A stretch of 64,000 bases of DNA from Buchnera aphidicola (Anoecia corni) (GTDB lineage: Bacteria > Pseudomonadota > Gammaproteobacteria > Enterobacterales > Enterobacteriaceae). The translations under genes were made by a program, and so were the position numbers. Positions 43,533-53,939 of this stretch are shown in pieces (the first letter of the stretch is position 1; every line of letters begins with the position of its first letter). Below the pieces are notes generated by a model that saw only the letters and a program-made list of their open reading frames with translations, did no database searches and had not been told where the DNA came from. The stretch lies in contig NZ_OZ060371.1 of assembly GCF_964056675.1 (NCBI RefSeq), positions 248,001 through 312,000 on the forward strand. The letters run 5' to 3'.

Positions 43533-43761
43533 ATTTAAGGTCCAAGAATTATATTAAGTTAAATTGTTTAAAAAAAGGATAACTTTTATTGAATAGTTAA
43601 TAACATGATATACTATAAATGTAAAAGTACATATTAAATATAGGTTATTATATCTTAACACATATGAATATTTTATATAAAAATAAAATTTTGTTCTTGT
43701 ACAGTAATTAGTTTTTTATTTTAATAAACGCATATATTATTTTTTATAAAGTTGTAAAAAT

Positions 43762-45189
43762 ATGAATATTAATCTTATGTGGTTTAGAAGTGATTTAAGA
43801 TTGACAGATAATGAAGCTTTATATACTGCTTGCAAAAACAAAAAAGACAAAGTATTAGGACTTTTTACATCTCTTCCAAAACAATGGAAAAAGAATAATA
43901 TGTCTTATAAAAAATCGCAGTTTATATATGAACATATATTTAATCTATCTAAAGAGATGTTTAAAATTGGAATAATTTTTTACTATTATGAAGTTAATAG
44001 TAATTCAGTTTTAAAAAAATTAATAGTAAAATTTTGTTTAAAACACAAAATAAATTCTGTTTTTTATAATTACCAATATGAACATATTGAAAAAGAATGT
44101 GATGTTGATATAAAAAAAAAATTAAATATTAACAATATTAGTATGAATGGATTTCATGGGAATTTATTACTTAGTCCTAAAAAAATGTTAACTAAAGTTA
44201 ATAGTGCGTATAAAGTTTTTCATTTGTTTAAAAAAAAAATGATTAGTAAATTAAAAGTTGTTAACTTCGTTATTTTCCCGAAACCTTCTAGAAGAAAATT
44301 AAACATAGTTTATAAGTGTAGGATTTATTCTTTTAAATTTCCAAGAGAAAATTTTGACAAAAACATTTTTCCAGTAGGGGAAAAAAATGCTTTACTTAAA
44401 TTAAATAAATTTTGTTTACAAAAGATTAAAAAATATTTTTTATATAGAGATTATCCTGCGTTTAAATCAAATAGTTTTTTATCTCCATATTTAAGTATTG
44501 GGGTTTTATCTCCTAAACAATGCTTTTTAAAATCTATAGAAAAAGAATGTAATTTTTTAGAAAATAAATTTGTTTTAAAATGGATAAACGAATTAATTTG
44601 GAGAGATTTTTTTAAACATTTGTTAAATGGATATCCTATCTTAAGCAAAAATCAATCTTTGCGAAAATGGGAAGGGAAACTTGTTTGGAAAAATAACATG
44701 TATTTTTTTAAAATGTGGAAAAAAGGTAAAACAGGATATCCTATAGTAGATGCAGGTATGAAACAGTTAAATGAATTAGGTTGGATAAATAATAGATTAA
44801 GAATGGTGACTGCTAATTTCTTAGTAAAAAATTTACTAGTCGATTGGAGGTTAGGTGAAAAATATTTTATGTCTAAATTAATTGATGGAGATTTTTCATC
44901 TAATAATGGTGGATGGCAATGGATATCATCAATAGGATGTGATAACGCCCCATATGTTCGAACGTTTAATCCTATAAGTCAATGTCAAAGGTTTGATTAT
45001 TTATGCAATTATATTAAAAGTTTTTTAAAAGAGTTACTTCATATTCCTATACGTTGTATCCATAATCCTGGATTGTGTAAGTGTATACAAAAGAAATTTG
45101 TACGTTATCCAACATTTATTGTTATGTATAATATTGAGTATAAAAAATTTTTACACTTTATTCAGTTAGCAAAAAATATGAGTAATTAA
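43762..45189 (+). CDS. phrB: Deoxyribodipyrimidine photolyase
   Basis: PhrB repairs UV-induced pyrimidine dimers using blue light and FAD. The 475 residues include the antenna-binding N-terminal alpha/beta domain (WFRSDLRLTDNEAL) and the FAD domain with WINELIWRDFF, VDAGMKQLNELGWINNRLRM and DGDFSSNNGGWQW, which keeps the electron-transfer tryptophans. Retention of a light-driven enzyme in an internal symbiont is unusual but known for Buchnera. ybgI begins four bases after its stop, as in E. coli where phrB and ybgI are also close. Confidence 0.95.
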   Translation: MNINLMWFRSDLRLTDNEALYTACKNKKDKVLGLFTSLPKQWKKNNMSYKKSQFIYEHIFNLSKEMFKIGIIFYYYEVNSNSVLKKLIVKFCLKHKINSVFYNYQYEHIEKECDVDIKKKLNINNISMNGFHGNLLLSPKKMLTKVNSAYKVFHLFKKKMISKLKVVNFVIFPKPSRRKLNIVYKCRIYSFKFPRENFDKNIFPVGEKNALLKLNKFCLQKIKKYFLYRDYPAFKSNSFLSPYLSIGVLSPKQCFLKSIEKECNFLENKFVLKWINELIWRDFFKHLLNGYPILSKNQSLRKWEGKLVWKNNMYFFKMWKKGKTGYPIVDAGMKQLNELGWINNRLRMVTANFLVKNLLVDWRLGEKYFMSKLIDGDFSSNNGGWQWISSIGCDNAPYVRTFNPISQCQRFDYLCNYIKSFLKELLHIPIRCIHNPGLCKCIQKKFVRYPTFIVMYNIEYKKFLHFIQLAKNMSN

Positions 45190-45193
45190 TAGT

Positions 45194-45937
45194 ATGAATA
45201 ATATTGAATTAGAATCAGTAGTAAATGCTAAATTAAAAGTTCATTTATTTAAAGATTATACTTTTAATGGATTACAAGTTGAAGGAAAAAAAAAAGTTAA
45301 TTCTGTTATTTCCGGAGTGTCTGTTTGTCAAGAATTATTGGAATATTCTGTAAAAAAGAAAGCTGATGCAATCATAGTACATCATGGCTGTTTTTGGAAC
45401 AACGATTTGCATATTATTAGAGGAATACAGAGGAAAAGATTAAAGAAGATCTTAAGTAATGACATTAATTTATATGCGTGGCATTTACCTTTAGATATTC
45501 ATAAAACATTAGGAAATAATTTTCATATTGGAAGAAAGTTAAAGATCAATTATAAGGATAATATAACAAAATATGTTTCATGGGGTAATGTTGATCAAAA
45601 AATAACAGGAATAGAATTATTTAATAAGATAAAAAAAACGTTTTTTAGAACACCTTTTTATTTTGGGGAAACAGGATCTAAATACATAAGTAAAATAGCT
45701 TGGTGTAGTGGAAAAGGTCAATCTTTTATTAAACAATCCGGGGAGTTTGGTGTAGATGCTTTTATTACTGGAGAAGTGTCGGAAGAAACTATTCACTATG
45801 CTAGAGAATATAAACTTCATTTTTTTTCTATTGGTCATTATGCTTCTGAAAGAAACGGTATAAAATATTTAGGTAAATGGTTACAAAGAAAATATAATTT
45901 GCATGTTGAGTTTTTAGATATCTATAATCCAATTTAA
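45194..45937 (+). CDS. ybgI: Nif3-family metal-binding protein YbgI
   Basis: YbgI is a conserved Nif3/GTP cyclohydrolase I type 2 family protein with a dinuclear metal site; its reaction is uncertain. The 247 residues equal the E. coli length. Metal-ligand segments are visible: IIVHHGCFW, WHLPLDIH and GHYASERNGIKYLG. The start lies four bases after phrB, which suggests co-transcription. No damage is visible. Confidence 0.93.
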   Translation: MNNIELESVVNAKLKVHLFKDYTFNGLQVEGKKKVNSVISGVSVCQELLEYSVKKKADAIIVHHGCFWNNDLHIIRGIQRKRLKKILSNDINLYAWHLPLDIHKTLGNNFHIGRKLKINYKDNITKYVSWGNVDQKITGIELFNKIKKTFFRTPFYFGETGSKYISKIAWCSGKGQSFIKQSGEFGVDAFITGEVSEETIHYAREYKLHFFSIGHYASERNGIKYLGKWLQRKYNLHVEFLDIYNPI

Positions 45938-46043
45938 AATAATGTTTTATTTTTTATAAAAAAATGAGCTAAAGAAAATAAATCATTTTGAATAATTTTT
46001 TTAAAAGTTAAAATATTAATCTTAAAGTTAAGGATATTATCAT

Positions 46044-48845
46044 ATGATTTTGTTTAAAAAAACATCTTGGATAAATTCTATTAATCAAGAGTTTTTAGAA
46101 AATTTGTATAATGAATTTATAAATAAAAAAAAAAGTAATATTTTAGATTTTTCTTTTAAATCCGAATTCAATGAATTAAAAAATAATTTATATAATAAAA
46201 AAAAAATATTTAAAAAAAATTATATAAAAGATCAAAAAAATAAATTAAAAAAATTAGAATTTTCTAATATTAAAGAAAAAGAATCAACTTTAAAAAAAAT
46301 ACTGTTTTGTATTTTAGATTTTTTTTTTCAAAAACATGGACATAAGTTTGCGTCTATTAATCCTTTAGTTTTGAATATAGAAAAAGAAGATTTAGTAAAA
46401 TATTATATTACAAGTTTTAAAAAATATTTAAAATACAATTATCCGACGTTACAAGAAAAATTTATAAGATTAATTTCAGAAAATAATATAAGACATAAAT
46501 TAAAAATTTATGAAAATTTATACTGTAAATCTATTGGATTTGAGTTTCTACATATTGACAATAATAATAAAATAAATTGGATTAAGAATTACATTTCACA
46601 TATATCTATTTATTCACAAATAACAGATAAAGCGAAAAAATCTATATTAAGAGATTTAATTAAATGTGAAATTTTTGAAAAGTTTTTACAGAACAAATTT
46701 CCAGGAGCTAAACGATTTTCGTTAGAAGGAGCAGATGTTTTAATTCCAATGCTATCTTCAGTTATAAAATCTGCAAAAGATCAAAAAATATCAAAAATTG
46801 TATTTGGAATGGCTCATAGAGGAAGATTAAATGTTTTAGTGAATATATTAAAAAAACCAATAATAAATATATTTTCTGAATTTTTTGATTCTAATAAAAC
46901 AAGTAAGAATATTTCTGGAGATGTTAAATACCATTTAGGACATAAATTAATTAAAAAAGTTAAAGAAAATTATGATCTTGAGTTAATTTTACAGTGTAAT
47001 CCATCTCATTTAGAAGTTGTTAATTCTGTTGTATTAGGTGTTGTAAGAGCTAATTTAGACAAAAATAAAAAAAAAAATAGTACAAAAAACATACTACCTA
47101 TATTGATTCATGGTGATGCAGCAATATGTGGTCAGGGAATTGTTCAAGAAATACTAAATATGTCTAAGACTACAGGATATAACGTTAATGGATCTATTCA
47201 CATTGTCATAAACAATCAAATTGGTTTTACTACATCAAATCATATGGATCTTAGATCTAGTAAATATTGTACTGATATTGCTAAAATGACTCAATGTCCT
47301 ATCTTTCATGTAAATGCAGATGACCCAGAAGCAGTTATATATGTAATGCAATTAGCATTACAATTTCGTAATATATTTAATTCAGATGTATTTATCGATT
47401 TAGTTTGTTATAGAAGAAATGGACATAATGAAGCAGACGATCCTTATGTAACTCAACCTGTTTTATATACAAAGATTAAAAATCATCCAACAGTGTGTTC
47501 TATTTTTTCTAGTAAGTTAATTAACAAACAAGTAGTAACTAAAGAAGAAGCAGATAATGAAGTAGAAGAATATCGTAATAAAATAGAAAGTGAATATTTT
47601 GCGTATATACAAGAAAATAAAATAAATAAAAAAGACGTTTTTTTAGAAGTAAAAAAAAGTAGTAAGAGTATTTTTGAAAAAAAAGTTATAGATGCTGATT
47701 ATTTAAAAAAAATAGCAAATAGTGCCTATTCATTTCCTGATAAATTCAATACACATTTTTTAGTTAATAAAATTTACTCAAATAGATTAAAAATGGTAAA
47801 AGAAGAATTAAAGTTTGATTGGGGATCTGCAGAAGTTTTAGCGTACGCAACTTTAATAAAATCTGGGATTTCTTGTAGAATATCAGGACAAGATGTATCT
47901 CGTGGAACATTTTTTCATCGTCATTTAAAAATACATGATCAAAAAAATGGTTCTAGTTTTACACCTCTAATGCAGATGAATAGTTCTAGTTCTTTTTTCG
48001 ATGTTATTGATTCAGTATTATCTGAAGAAGCAGTTCTTGGGTTTGAATATGGTTATTCTATTTCTTCTCCAAAAACTTTGACGATTTGGGAAGCTCAATT
48101 TGGAGATTTTGCTAATGGAGCTCAAGTAGTAATTGATCAGTTTATTGTTTCAGGAGAACAAAAATGGAATATAAAGTCCAATTTAGTTTTGTTTTTACCT
48201 CATGGATATGAAGGTCAAGGACCGGAACATTCTTCTTCTAGAATTGAAAGATTTTTACAGCTGTGTGCCCAGGATAATATACGTGTATGTATTCCATCTT
48301 CAGCTTCACAAATATATCATTTAATACGTGAGCAAGCTTTTTTAACGAAAAAAAAGCCATTAATTATTATCACACCAAAATCATTATTAAGACGTCAAGA
48401 AACATATTCTTCTTTTAATGAAATATGCTATCAAGATTTTAAAAAAATAGTTTATTCTAAATCACTTTTATCGAGTGAAGAACTAAAAAGAGTAATATTT
48501 TGTACTGGAAAAATTTTTTATGATCTTTTACAAAAGATAAAAGAGAAAAATATAGTTAATATATGTGTTATTAACATAGAACAGTTATATCCATTTCCCA
48601 AAAAAGATATTCGACAAATCTTAAACATATGTCATCATATTCATGATTTTGTATGGTGTCAAGAAGAACCCTTAAATCAAGGTGCTTGGTTTTTTTTTCA
48701 AGAAAAAATAAAATCTTTATTACCTATAAATTCAAATTTTTTTTGTATTTCGAGAAGAAAATCAGCTTCGCCAGCAGTAGGTAGTTTTTCTTGTCATAAA
48801 ATAGAACAAGAAAATATTTTACAAAAAGCAATAAATATTAATTAA
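46044..48845 (+). CDS. sucA: 2-oxoglutarate dehydrogenase E1
   Basis: SucA decarboxylates 2-oxoglutarate with thiamine diphosphate. The 933-residue length matches E. coli exactly or nearly so. The N-terminal 150 residues are diverged and lysine/asparagine rich. From GMAHRGRLNVLVN onward conservation is high: HGDAAICGQG, NNQIGFTTSN, YRRNGHNEAD, DVSRGTFFHRH and PHGYEGQGPEHSS. It is followed by sucB after 22 bases. sucC and sucD are not downstream, as is usual in Buchnera. Confidence 0.97.
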   Translation: MILFKKTSWINSINQEFLENLYNEFINKKKSNILDFSFKSEFNELKNNLYNKKKIFKKNYIKDQKNKLKKLEFSNIKEKESTLKKILFCILDFFFQKHGHKFASINPLVLNIEKEDLVKYYITSFKKYLKYNYPTLQEKFIRLISENNIRHKLKIYENLYCKSIGFEFLHIDNNNKINWIKNYISHISIYSQITDKAKKSILRDLIKCEIFEKFLQNKFPGAKRFSLEGADVLIPMLSSVIKSAKDQKISKIVFGMAHRGRLNVLVNILKKPIINIFSEFFDSNKTSKNISGDVKYHLGHKLIKKVKENYDLELILQCNPSHLEVVNSVVLGVVRANLDKNKKKNSTKNILPILIHGDAAICGQGIVQEILNMSKTTGYNVNGSIHIVINNQIGFTTSNHMDLRSSKYCTDIAKMTQCPIFHVNADDPEAVIYVMQLALQFRNIFNSDVFIDLVCYRRNGHNEADDPYVTQPVLYTKIKNHPTVCSIFSSKLINKQVVTKEEADNEVEEYRNKIESEYFAYIQENKINKKDVFLEVKKSSKSIFEKKVIDADYLKKIANSAYSFPDKFNTHFLVNKIYSNRLKMVKEELKFDWGSAEVLAYATLIKSGISCRISGQDVSRGTFFHRHLKIHDQKNGSSFTPLMQMNSSSSFFDVIDSVLSEEAVLGFEYGYSISSPKTLTIWEAQFGDFANGAQVVIDQFIVSGEQKWNIKSNLVLFLPHGYEGQGPEHSSSRIERFLQLCAQDNIRVCIPSSASQIYHLIREQAFLTKKKPLIIITPKSLLRRQETYSSFNEICYQDFKKIVYSKSLLSSEELKRVIFCTGKIFYDLLQKIKEKNIVNICVINIEQLYPFPKKDIRQILNICHHIHDFVWCQEEPLNQGAWFFFQEKIKSLLPINSNFFCISRRKSASPAVGSFSCHKIEQENILQKAININ

Positions 48846-48867
48846 CTAATTCATATTAGGAAAAATA

Positions 48868-50067
48868 ATGAATGAAGTAGATATATTAGCTCCAGAATTT
48901 CCAGAATCTGTATCTAATGCTCAAATTATTAGTTGGCATAAAAATATTAGAGAATATGTTAAACGAGACGATGTATTATTAGATATCGAAACAGACAAAG
49001 TAATATTAGAAGTACCTGCTTTAACAGATGGTATTTTGACATCTATAATAATGAAACCGGGAGAAGTTGTTTATTCAAAACAGATATTAGGAAAAATTAC
49101 CTTACAAAAAGAAGAGAAATTAAAAAAAATTGTTAAAGAAAAAAATGAATCTGTAAAAAAGGAAAAAGAATTAGAAGCTTCTCCTTCAGTGAGAAAATTA
49201 ATAAAGCAACATGGAATAGATCATACATTAATTATTGCTACTGGAAAAAAAGGACGGTTAAATCGAGATGATGTATTAAATATTATTAAAAAAGATAAAG
49301 TTGAAAACAGTATAAACTGTATAAGAGGAGAAGAAGAAAATATAAAAAATAAACAAAGTTACGAAAAAAGAAGAGCTGAAAGAATAAAAATGAGTCCTTT
49401 AAAAATGAAAATGTCAGAAAGATTGTTATTTTCACAAAGGAATATGGTGACTTCAACAACATTTAATGAAGTTAACATGAAAAACATATTAAATTTAAGG
49501 GAAAAATATAAATACGAGTTTGAAGAAAAACATAAAACAAAATTAGGACTAACATCTTTTTTTATTAAAGCAGTAGCAGAATCCTTAAAGTCGTTTCCAG
49601 TGATTAATTCTTCAATAGATCAAGATAGTATTATATATTATAAATATGTTGATATAAGTGTAGCTGTTGCGACAAAACGAGGTTTGATTACTCCTGTGTT
49701 GAAAAATGTAGAAGAAATGAGTATAGTTGATATAGAAAAAAAAATAAAAAACTTTATTTTAAAGGGGAATACTGGAAAGTTATCTATAAATGACTTAACT
49801 GGAGGGAATTTTACTATTAGTAATGGAGGTGTTTTTGGTTCTTTAATGTCTATTCCTATAATAAATCCACCTCAAACAGCTATTTTAGGAATGCATAATG
49901 TCATAAAACGAGCAATGGTAGTAGAAAATAGTATTATAATTCTTCCTATGATGTATATTTCGTTATCCTATGATCATAGAATAATAGATGGAAAAACCTC
50001 TATTCAATTTTTATCAAGATTGAAAGAAATATTAGAAGATTTTTCTAGAATTTTATTACATGTATAA
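48868..50067 (+). CDS. sucB: 2-oxoglutarate dehydrogenase E2 (dihydrolipoyl succinyltransferase)
   Basis: SucB carries the lipoyl arm and transfers succinyl to CoA. The N-terminal lipoyl domain has Lys44 in DIETDKVILEVP, the residue modified by the LipB/LipA pair encoded at 11380-13021. A peripheral-subunit-binding domain (ASPSVRKLIKQHGID) follows a lysine/glutamate-rich linker. The C-terminal catalytic domain has SYDHRIIDGK. Length is 399 against 405 in E. coli. A hairpin at 50092-50129 may end the sucAB transcript. Confidence 0.97.
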   Translation: MNEVDILAPEFPESVSNAQIISWHKNIREYVKRDDVLLDIETDKVILEVPALTDGILTSIIMKPGEVVYSKQILGKITLQKEEKLKKIVKEKNESVKKEKELEASPSVRKLIKQHGIDHTLIIATGKKGRLNRDDVLNIIKKDKVENSINCIRGEEENIKNKQSYEKRRAERIKMSPLKMKMSERLLFSQRNMVTSTTFNEVNMKNILNLREKYKYEFEEKHKTKLGLTSFFIKAVAESLKSFPVINSSIDQDSIIYYKYVDISVAVATKRGLITPVLKNVEEMSIVDIEKKIKNFILKGNTGKLSINDLTGGNFTISNGGVFGSLMSIPIINPPQTAILGMHNVIKRAMVVENSIIILPMMYISLSYDHRIIDGKTSIQFLSRLKEILEDFSRILLHV

Positions 50068-50565
50068 AGATGTTATAAAATGAATTAATTAAAATATGTT
50101 GGAACTTTATATTGTTAACCAACATATTTATATTTAATGAATAAACGTTATTAAAAAATAATTAATTTAATTTAAATAAGTTAAAATATTAAATTTATTT
50201 TTAAAGTAAATAGAAGTTTTTAAAAGAATGAAATGTTTAGAATATATATATTTATGTATTTAATTGTTTTAAATGAGGCAAAATAGCTTAAATTAAATAA
50301 CATATTAATGATTGTTAATAGTTTTCAATGAAAATAATTTTAGTATAAAATTATATGTAGTTTTTGTAAATATTATGACATATGAGTTCATTATTGATAT
50401 TTAACAATAATAAATAAATTAATTATAAATATATTGTAGTGATATTTTTTTGTTAAAAAATTACAATTTTTATTGTAATTAAAGATTGTTGTATATATTT
50501 ATATATTATTTATAATTTAAAATGGTTTTAATTTATTTAATATGCATTTTTTTAAAGGAGTATAT
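50068..50565. other. Spacer sucB / gpmA
   Basis: This is about 500 bases. It begins with the hairpin at 50092-50129, is otherwise A/T-rich, and ends in the gpmA ribosome site AAAGGAG at 50554-50560. No further gene is seen. Confidence 0.55.
50092..50129 (+). terminator. Hairpin after sucB, 11-bp perfect stem
   Basis: Arms AAATATGTTGG and CCAACATATTT enclose a 16-base loop, starting 25 bases after the sucB stop. Only a weak T-rich tail follows. It is a likely end of the sucAB transcript. Confidence 0.6.
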
Positions 50566-51258
50566 ATGTCAGTAAATAAAGTTATTTTAATTAGGCATGG
50601 ACAAAGTAAATGGAATTTATTAAACAAGTTTACAGGATGGAATGATGTTGAATTATCTGAGTTAGGTAAAAAAGAAGCAGTAAAAGCTGCAAACTTATTA
50701 AAAATAAATAAAATTGATTTTAATTATTCATTTACTTCAATGTTAACAAGATCTATTCATACTTTATGGATTATTTTAAAAACATTGAATAAAAATTGGG
50801 TTACTGTAAATAAAGATTGGCGGTTAAACGAAAGGCATTATGGTGCCTTGCAAGGATTGAACAAAGATGAAACGATAAAAAAATATGGAAAAAAGAAAGT
50901 ACATGAATGGAGAAGAAGCTATAAAATATCACCGCCTAAAATAAAAAATGCTAGTTGTTTGTTTTCTGGATATGATGAGCGTTATGAAAATATAGGATTA
51001 AACAATTTTCCTAAAGGGGAAAGTTTAGAGTTAACTGAGAAAAGAGTAGTTAAATTTTGGAAAGAAACATTGTTACCAAAAATGAAATTACAAAAAAAAA
51101 TAATTATAGTAGCTCATGGTAACTCTTTAAGAGCGTTAATAAAATATTTAGGAAAAATTGATGATGCATTAATTAGTAGATTAGATATTCCAACTGGATC
51201 TCCTATTATTTATGAATTTAACAAAAACAATGTTCCAGTAAGATACTATTTTTTATAA
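50566..51258 (+). CDS. gpmA: 2,3-bisphosphoglycerate-dependent phosphoglycerate mutase
   Basis: GpmA interconverts 3- and 2-phosphoglycerate. The phosphohistidine is His11 in LIRHGQSKWN. The NERHYGALQGLNKDET segment and the second histidine in VAHGNSLRAL are intact. The start ATG 50566 is fixed by AAAGGAG five bases upstream and matches the family N-terminus. An in-frame ATG at 50542 lies before that site. The protein is 230 residues, about 20 shorter than E. coli, with the C-terminal tail lost after RYYFL. That tail closes over the active site in related mutases. Confidence 0.95.
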   Translation: MSVNKVILIRHGQSKWNLLNKFTGWNDVELSELGKKEAVKAANLLKINKIDFNYSFTSMLTRSIHTLWIILKTLNKNWVTVNKDWRLNERHYGALQGLNKDETIKKYGKKKVHEWRRSYKISPPKIKNASCLFSGYDERYENIGLNNFPKGESLELTEKRVVKFWKETLLPKMKLQKKIIIVAHGNSLRALIKYLGKIDDALISRLDIPTGSPIIYEFNKNNVPVRYYFL

Positions 51259-51638
51259 AAAATTAAATATAAATTTAAACATAAAAATAAAGTAAAAAAA
51301 TTAAAATAAATAAATTTTTAATTTGTTGTTATGTAAACTAATACATGCATTAGAGTATAGTATTACTTTGTTAAATAAATTAATTAAATTTAATTAGTAA
51401 AAATGATTAAAACTAAAATGTTAAAATTAAAATAAATTTGTGAAACATTTTATTTAAATTTTAAAATTGTTTTTGTTATAAAAAATATAGATTTATTTCG
51501 TATTGATTAAAATTAGCAAAATAGTTTATAGAACTATTAAAAATAAGTTGTTTTATATATCATTAAGAATAAGTTATAGATTTGAAAATATGTTAATAAA
51601 TTTGTGTTTAATGTTATATGTAAAGGGTTATAAAGTTT
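51259..51638. other. Spacer gpmA / pfkA
   Basis: These 380 bases are A/T-rich with no coding signal. AAAGGG about 11 bases before the pfkA ATG is the only recognisable element. Confidence 0.5.
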
Positions 51639-52601
51639 ATGAAAAAAAAAATAGGTATTTTAACAAGTGGTGGTGATGCACCAGGGATGAATGCTGCTAT
51701 TCGAAGTATTGTAAGAACAGGTATAATGGAGGGATTAGAATTATTTGGGATATATGATGGTTATTTAGGTTTATGTAAAAATAGAATAGTTAAATTAAAC
51801 AGTGATAGTGTATCAAATATGATTAATAGAGGAGGTACATTTTTAGGATCTGCTAGATTTCCAGAATTTAATTTAATAAAAAATAGATTGATTGCAATAA
51901 ATAATATAAAAAAAAAAGGAATCGATTATTTAGTTATTATAGGAGGAGATGGATCTTATGTAGGAGCAAAAAAACTTACAGAATTAGGAATTCCATGCTT
52001 AACTATACCAGGAACCATTGATAATGATGTTGTAGGAACTGATTATGCAATTGGATATTTAACTGCATTAGAAACAGTGGTAGAAGCAATTGATAGGTTA
52101 CGCGATACTTCTTCATCGCATCAGAGAATATCTATAGTAGAAGTAATGGGACGTAACTGCGGGGATTTAACTTTAGCTGCATCTATTGCGGGAGGTTGTG
52201 AGTTTATTGCATTACCAGAAATTAAATATGTTAAAGAAGATTTACTTAATTATATAAAAAATAGATTATCTAAAGGAAAAAAGCATGCAATTATAGCTAT
52301 AACAGAACATATTTGTAATGTAGAAAATTTAGCTAGATATATAGAAAAAAATACTAAAAGAGAAACAAGAGCTACTATTTTAGGACATATTCAAAGAGGA
52401 GGTAAGCCTATAGCTTATGATAGAATTTTAGCATCTAGAATGGGTTCTTACGCTATAGATTTAATAATAAAAGGTAATGTTGGAAAATGTATTGGGATCA
52501 AAAATGGAAAAATGGTAAATAATGATATTAGTTACGCTTTAAAAAATATGAAACGGTCTTTTAAAAGTGATTGGTTTGATTTAGCTAAAAAATTGGTTTA
52601 G
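51639..52601 (+). CDS. pfkA: ATP-dependent 6-phosphofructokinase
   Basis: PfkA phosphorylates fructose-6-phosphate, the committed step of glycolysis. The 320 residues equal E. coli. ATP-binding [10 protein letters not shown] (11-20), the GGDGSYVGA segment near 102-110, the catalytic [12 protein letters not shown] and substrate-binding [11 protein letters not shown] and [10 protein letters not shown] are intact. Two hairpins lie downstream, before convergent tpiA. Confidence 0.97.
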   Translation: MKKKIGILTSGGDAPGMNAAIRSIVRTGIMEGLELFGIYDGYLGLCKNRIVKLNSDSVSNMINRGGTFLGSARFPEFNLIKNRLIAINNIKKKGIDYLVIIGGDGSYVGAKKLTELGIPCLTIPGTIDNDVVGTDYAIGYLTALETVVEAIDRLRDTSSSHQRISIVEVMGRNCGDLTLAASIAGGCEFIALPEIKYVKEDLLNYIKNRLSKGKKHAIIAITEHICNVENLARYIEKNTKRETRATILGHIQRGGKPIAYDRILASRMGSYAIDLIIKGNVGKCIGIKNGKMVNNDISYALKNMKRSFKSDWFDLAKKLV

Positions 52602-52633
52602 AAAACAGTTAATTATTTAAATAAGTTTTTTAT

Positions 52634-52655
52634 AAAAAAACTATATAGTTTTTTT
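52634..52655. terminator. Perfect 22-bp palindrome with A7/T7 ends after pfkA
   Basis: The arms AAAAAAACTAT and ATAGTTTTTTT are contiguous and lie 32 bases after the pfkA stop. The T7 end suits an intrinsic terminator on either strand, though the G/C content of the stem is very low. Confidence 0.55.
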
Positions 52656-52755
52656 GAAAAGAAATTTGCATTCTCAAATAAGTAAATTTATTTATTGTTT
52701 TATTCTAATTTTAAAAATTTCATACTTTATTATATATTTAATTTTTAATTATTTA

Positions 52756-52788
52756 ATTAATACGTTTTATAACGTATTAATCGTTTTT
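52756..52788. terminator. 11-bp perfect hairpin with T tail between pfkA and tpiA
   Basis: Arms ATTAATACGTT and AACGTATTAAT enclose loop TTAT and are followed by CGTTTTTG on the plus strand. This is the best intrinsic-terminator shape in the window. Confidence 0.65.
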
Positions 52789-52942
52789 GTTTATAGTTAG
52801 ATATATAGATTATTTCTATAACAATAGATATGTCTATTTTTATAAAAAATAGTAACTTTATATAAAAAGAAATTATAATTAATTGTTAGTTACAATAATT
52901 TTATATATAAGTAATTCATTTATAAAAAATTTATTTATTTAT

Positions 52943-53719
52943 TTACTTAGATTTTACTAAAATTTTATTAAATGTAGTTTTATTTAAAGAAGCATTTCCA
53001 ATTAAACAACCATCTATATTTTTTTTTTTTAAAAAATAACTTATATTTTCTTCGTTAACAGATCCTCCATAAATTGTAAAAAAATTATTTACATTAAAAT
53101 CTTGAATTTTAATAACGTAGTTTTTTATAAAAGTATGTATTTTTTGAATTATGTCGGGATTAGCAGATTTTTTAGATCCAATTGACCAAATGGGTTCGTA
53201 AGCAATAATAGAATTATTGAATATAGTTTTGTTTTTTTTATCTATATTAGCAATAGCATTTAATTGATTTAATATTATTTCTTCTGTTTTTCCATAATCT
53301 TTTTCTAATTGATTTTCTCCAAGACATAAAATAGGAGTGATATTTTTTTGTTTGGATAAAATAAATTTTTTTGCAATAATATCATTGTTTTCTGAGTGAT
53401 AGTGACGTCGTTCTGCATGTCCTAGTATAGTGTATTGTATATTAATGTCAGATAACATATTTACTGATGTTTCTCCAGTATACGCTCCATAGTTATGAAT
53501 ATCTATATTTTGCGCTGATATTTTACAGTTAATATTTAATTTTGACACTAGTTCTTGAGCATAATTTAAATAAATAGTTGGAAGAGCTAATATAGTTAAA
53601 TTTTTTTTCATTTTTAATGATTTTTCTTTTATAAATTTAAAAAACGAATTTAACTTATTTTTTGTTCCATTTAATTTCCAGTTTCCTATAATTATAGGTA
53701 ATGTGGGGTTTTTTTTCAT
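52943..53719 (-). CDS. tpiA: Triosephosphate isomerase
   Basis: TpiA interconverts dihydroxyacetone phosphate and glyceraldehyde-3-phosphate. From ATG 53719 the protein has 258 residues (E. coli 255). Lys15 lies in GNWKLNG, the catalytic histidine in LGHAERRHYH, the catalytic glutamate in AYEPIWSIG and the phosphate loop in IYGGSVN. The frame continues upstream to a TTG at 53779, but the extra 20 residues have no counterpart in the family. In enteric bacteria ihfB follows rpsA. The 220 bases between rpsA and tpiA contain no ihfB. Confidence 0.95.
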   Translation of the reverse strand: MKKNPTLPIIIGNWKLNGTKNKLNSFFKFIKEKSLKMKKNLTILALPTIYLNYAQELVSKLNINCKISAQNIDIHNYGAYTGETSVNMLSDINIQYTILGHAERRHYHSENNDIIAKKFILSKQKNITPILCLGENQLEKDYGKTEEIILNQLNAIANIDKKNKTIFNNSIIAYEPIWSIGSKKSANPDIIQKIHTFIKNYVIKIQDFNVNNFFTIYGGSVNEENISYFLKKKNIDGCLIGNASLNKTTFNKILVKSK

Positions 53720-53939
53720 TTTTTTGAAGGAATTTAGAAGTTGTGTATAGTTAGAAAAACTAAATTGCCATTTTAGCAAGTAGCAATTTAGTTGTATAGA
53801 AAAATGAAATATAAAATAAAATATTTCATTTTAAATAGCATTTAATACTATTAATCAAATAATTTAAGATTATGTAGTTTGATTCTAATAAATGTAACAA
53901 TAGAATATTATAACCAATATTTAATTGTTTAAGTGCAAT

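Larger units (their letters stand above)
52602..52942. other. Convergent spacer pfkA / tpiA
   Basis: These 341 bases hold two strong inverted repeats (52634-52655 and 52756-52781) and otherwise only A/T-rich sequence. The pair probably ends transcription from both sides. Confidence 0.6.

Noticed and set aside
43762..45189. phrB as a horizontally acquired gene
   Set aside because: Base composition matches its neighbours, its neighbour ybgI is the same as in E. coli, and photolyase is known in Buchnera.
53720..53779. N-terminal extension of TpiA from TTG 53779
   Set aside because: The 20 extra residues lack any family counterpart. ATG 53719 gives the normal length and N-terminus.
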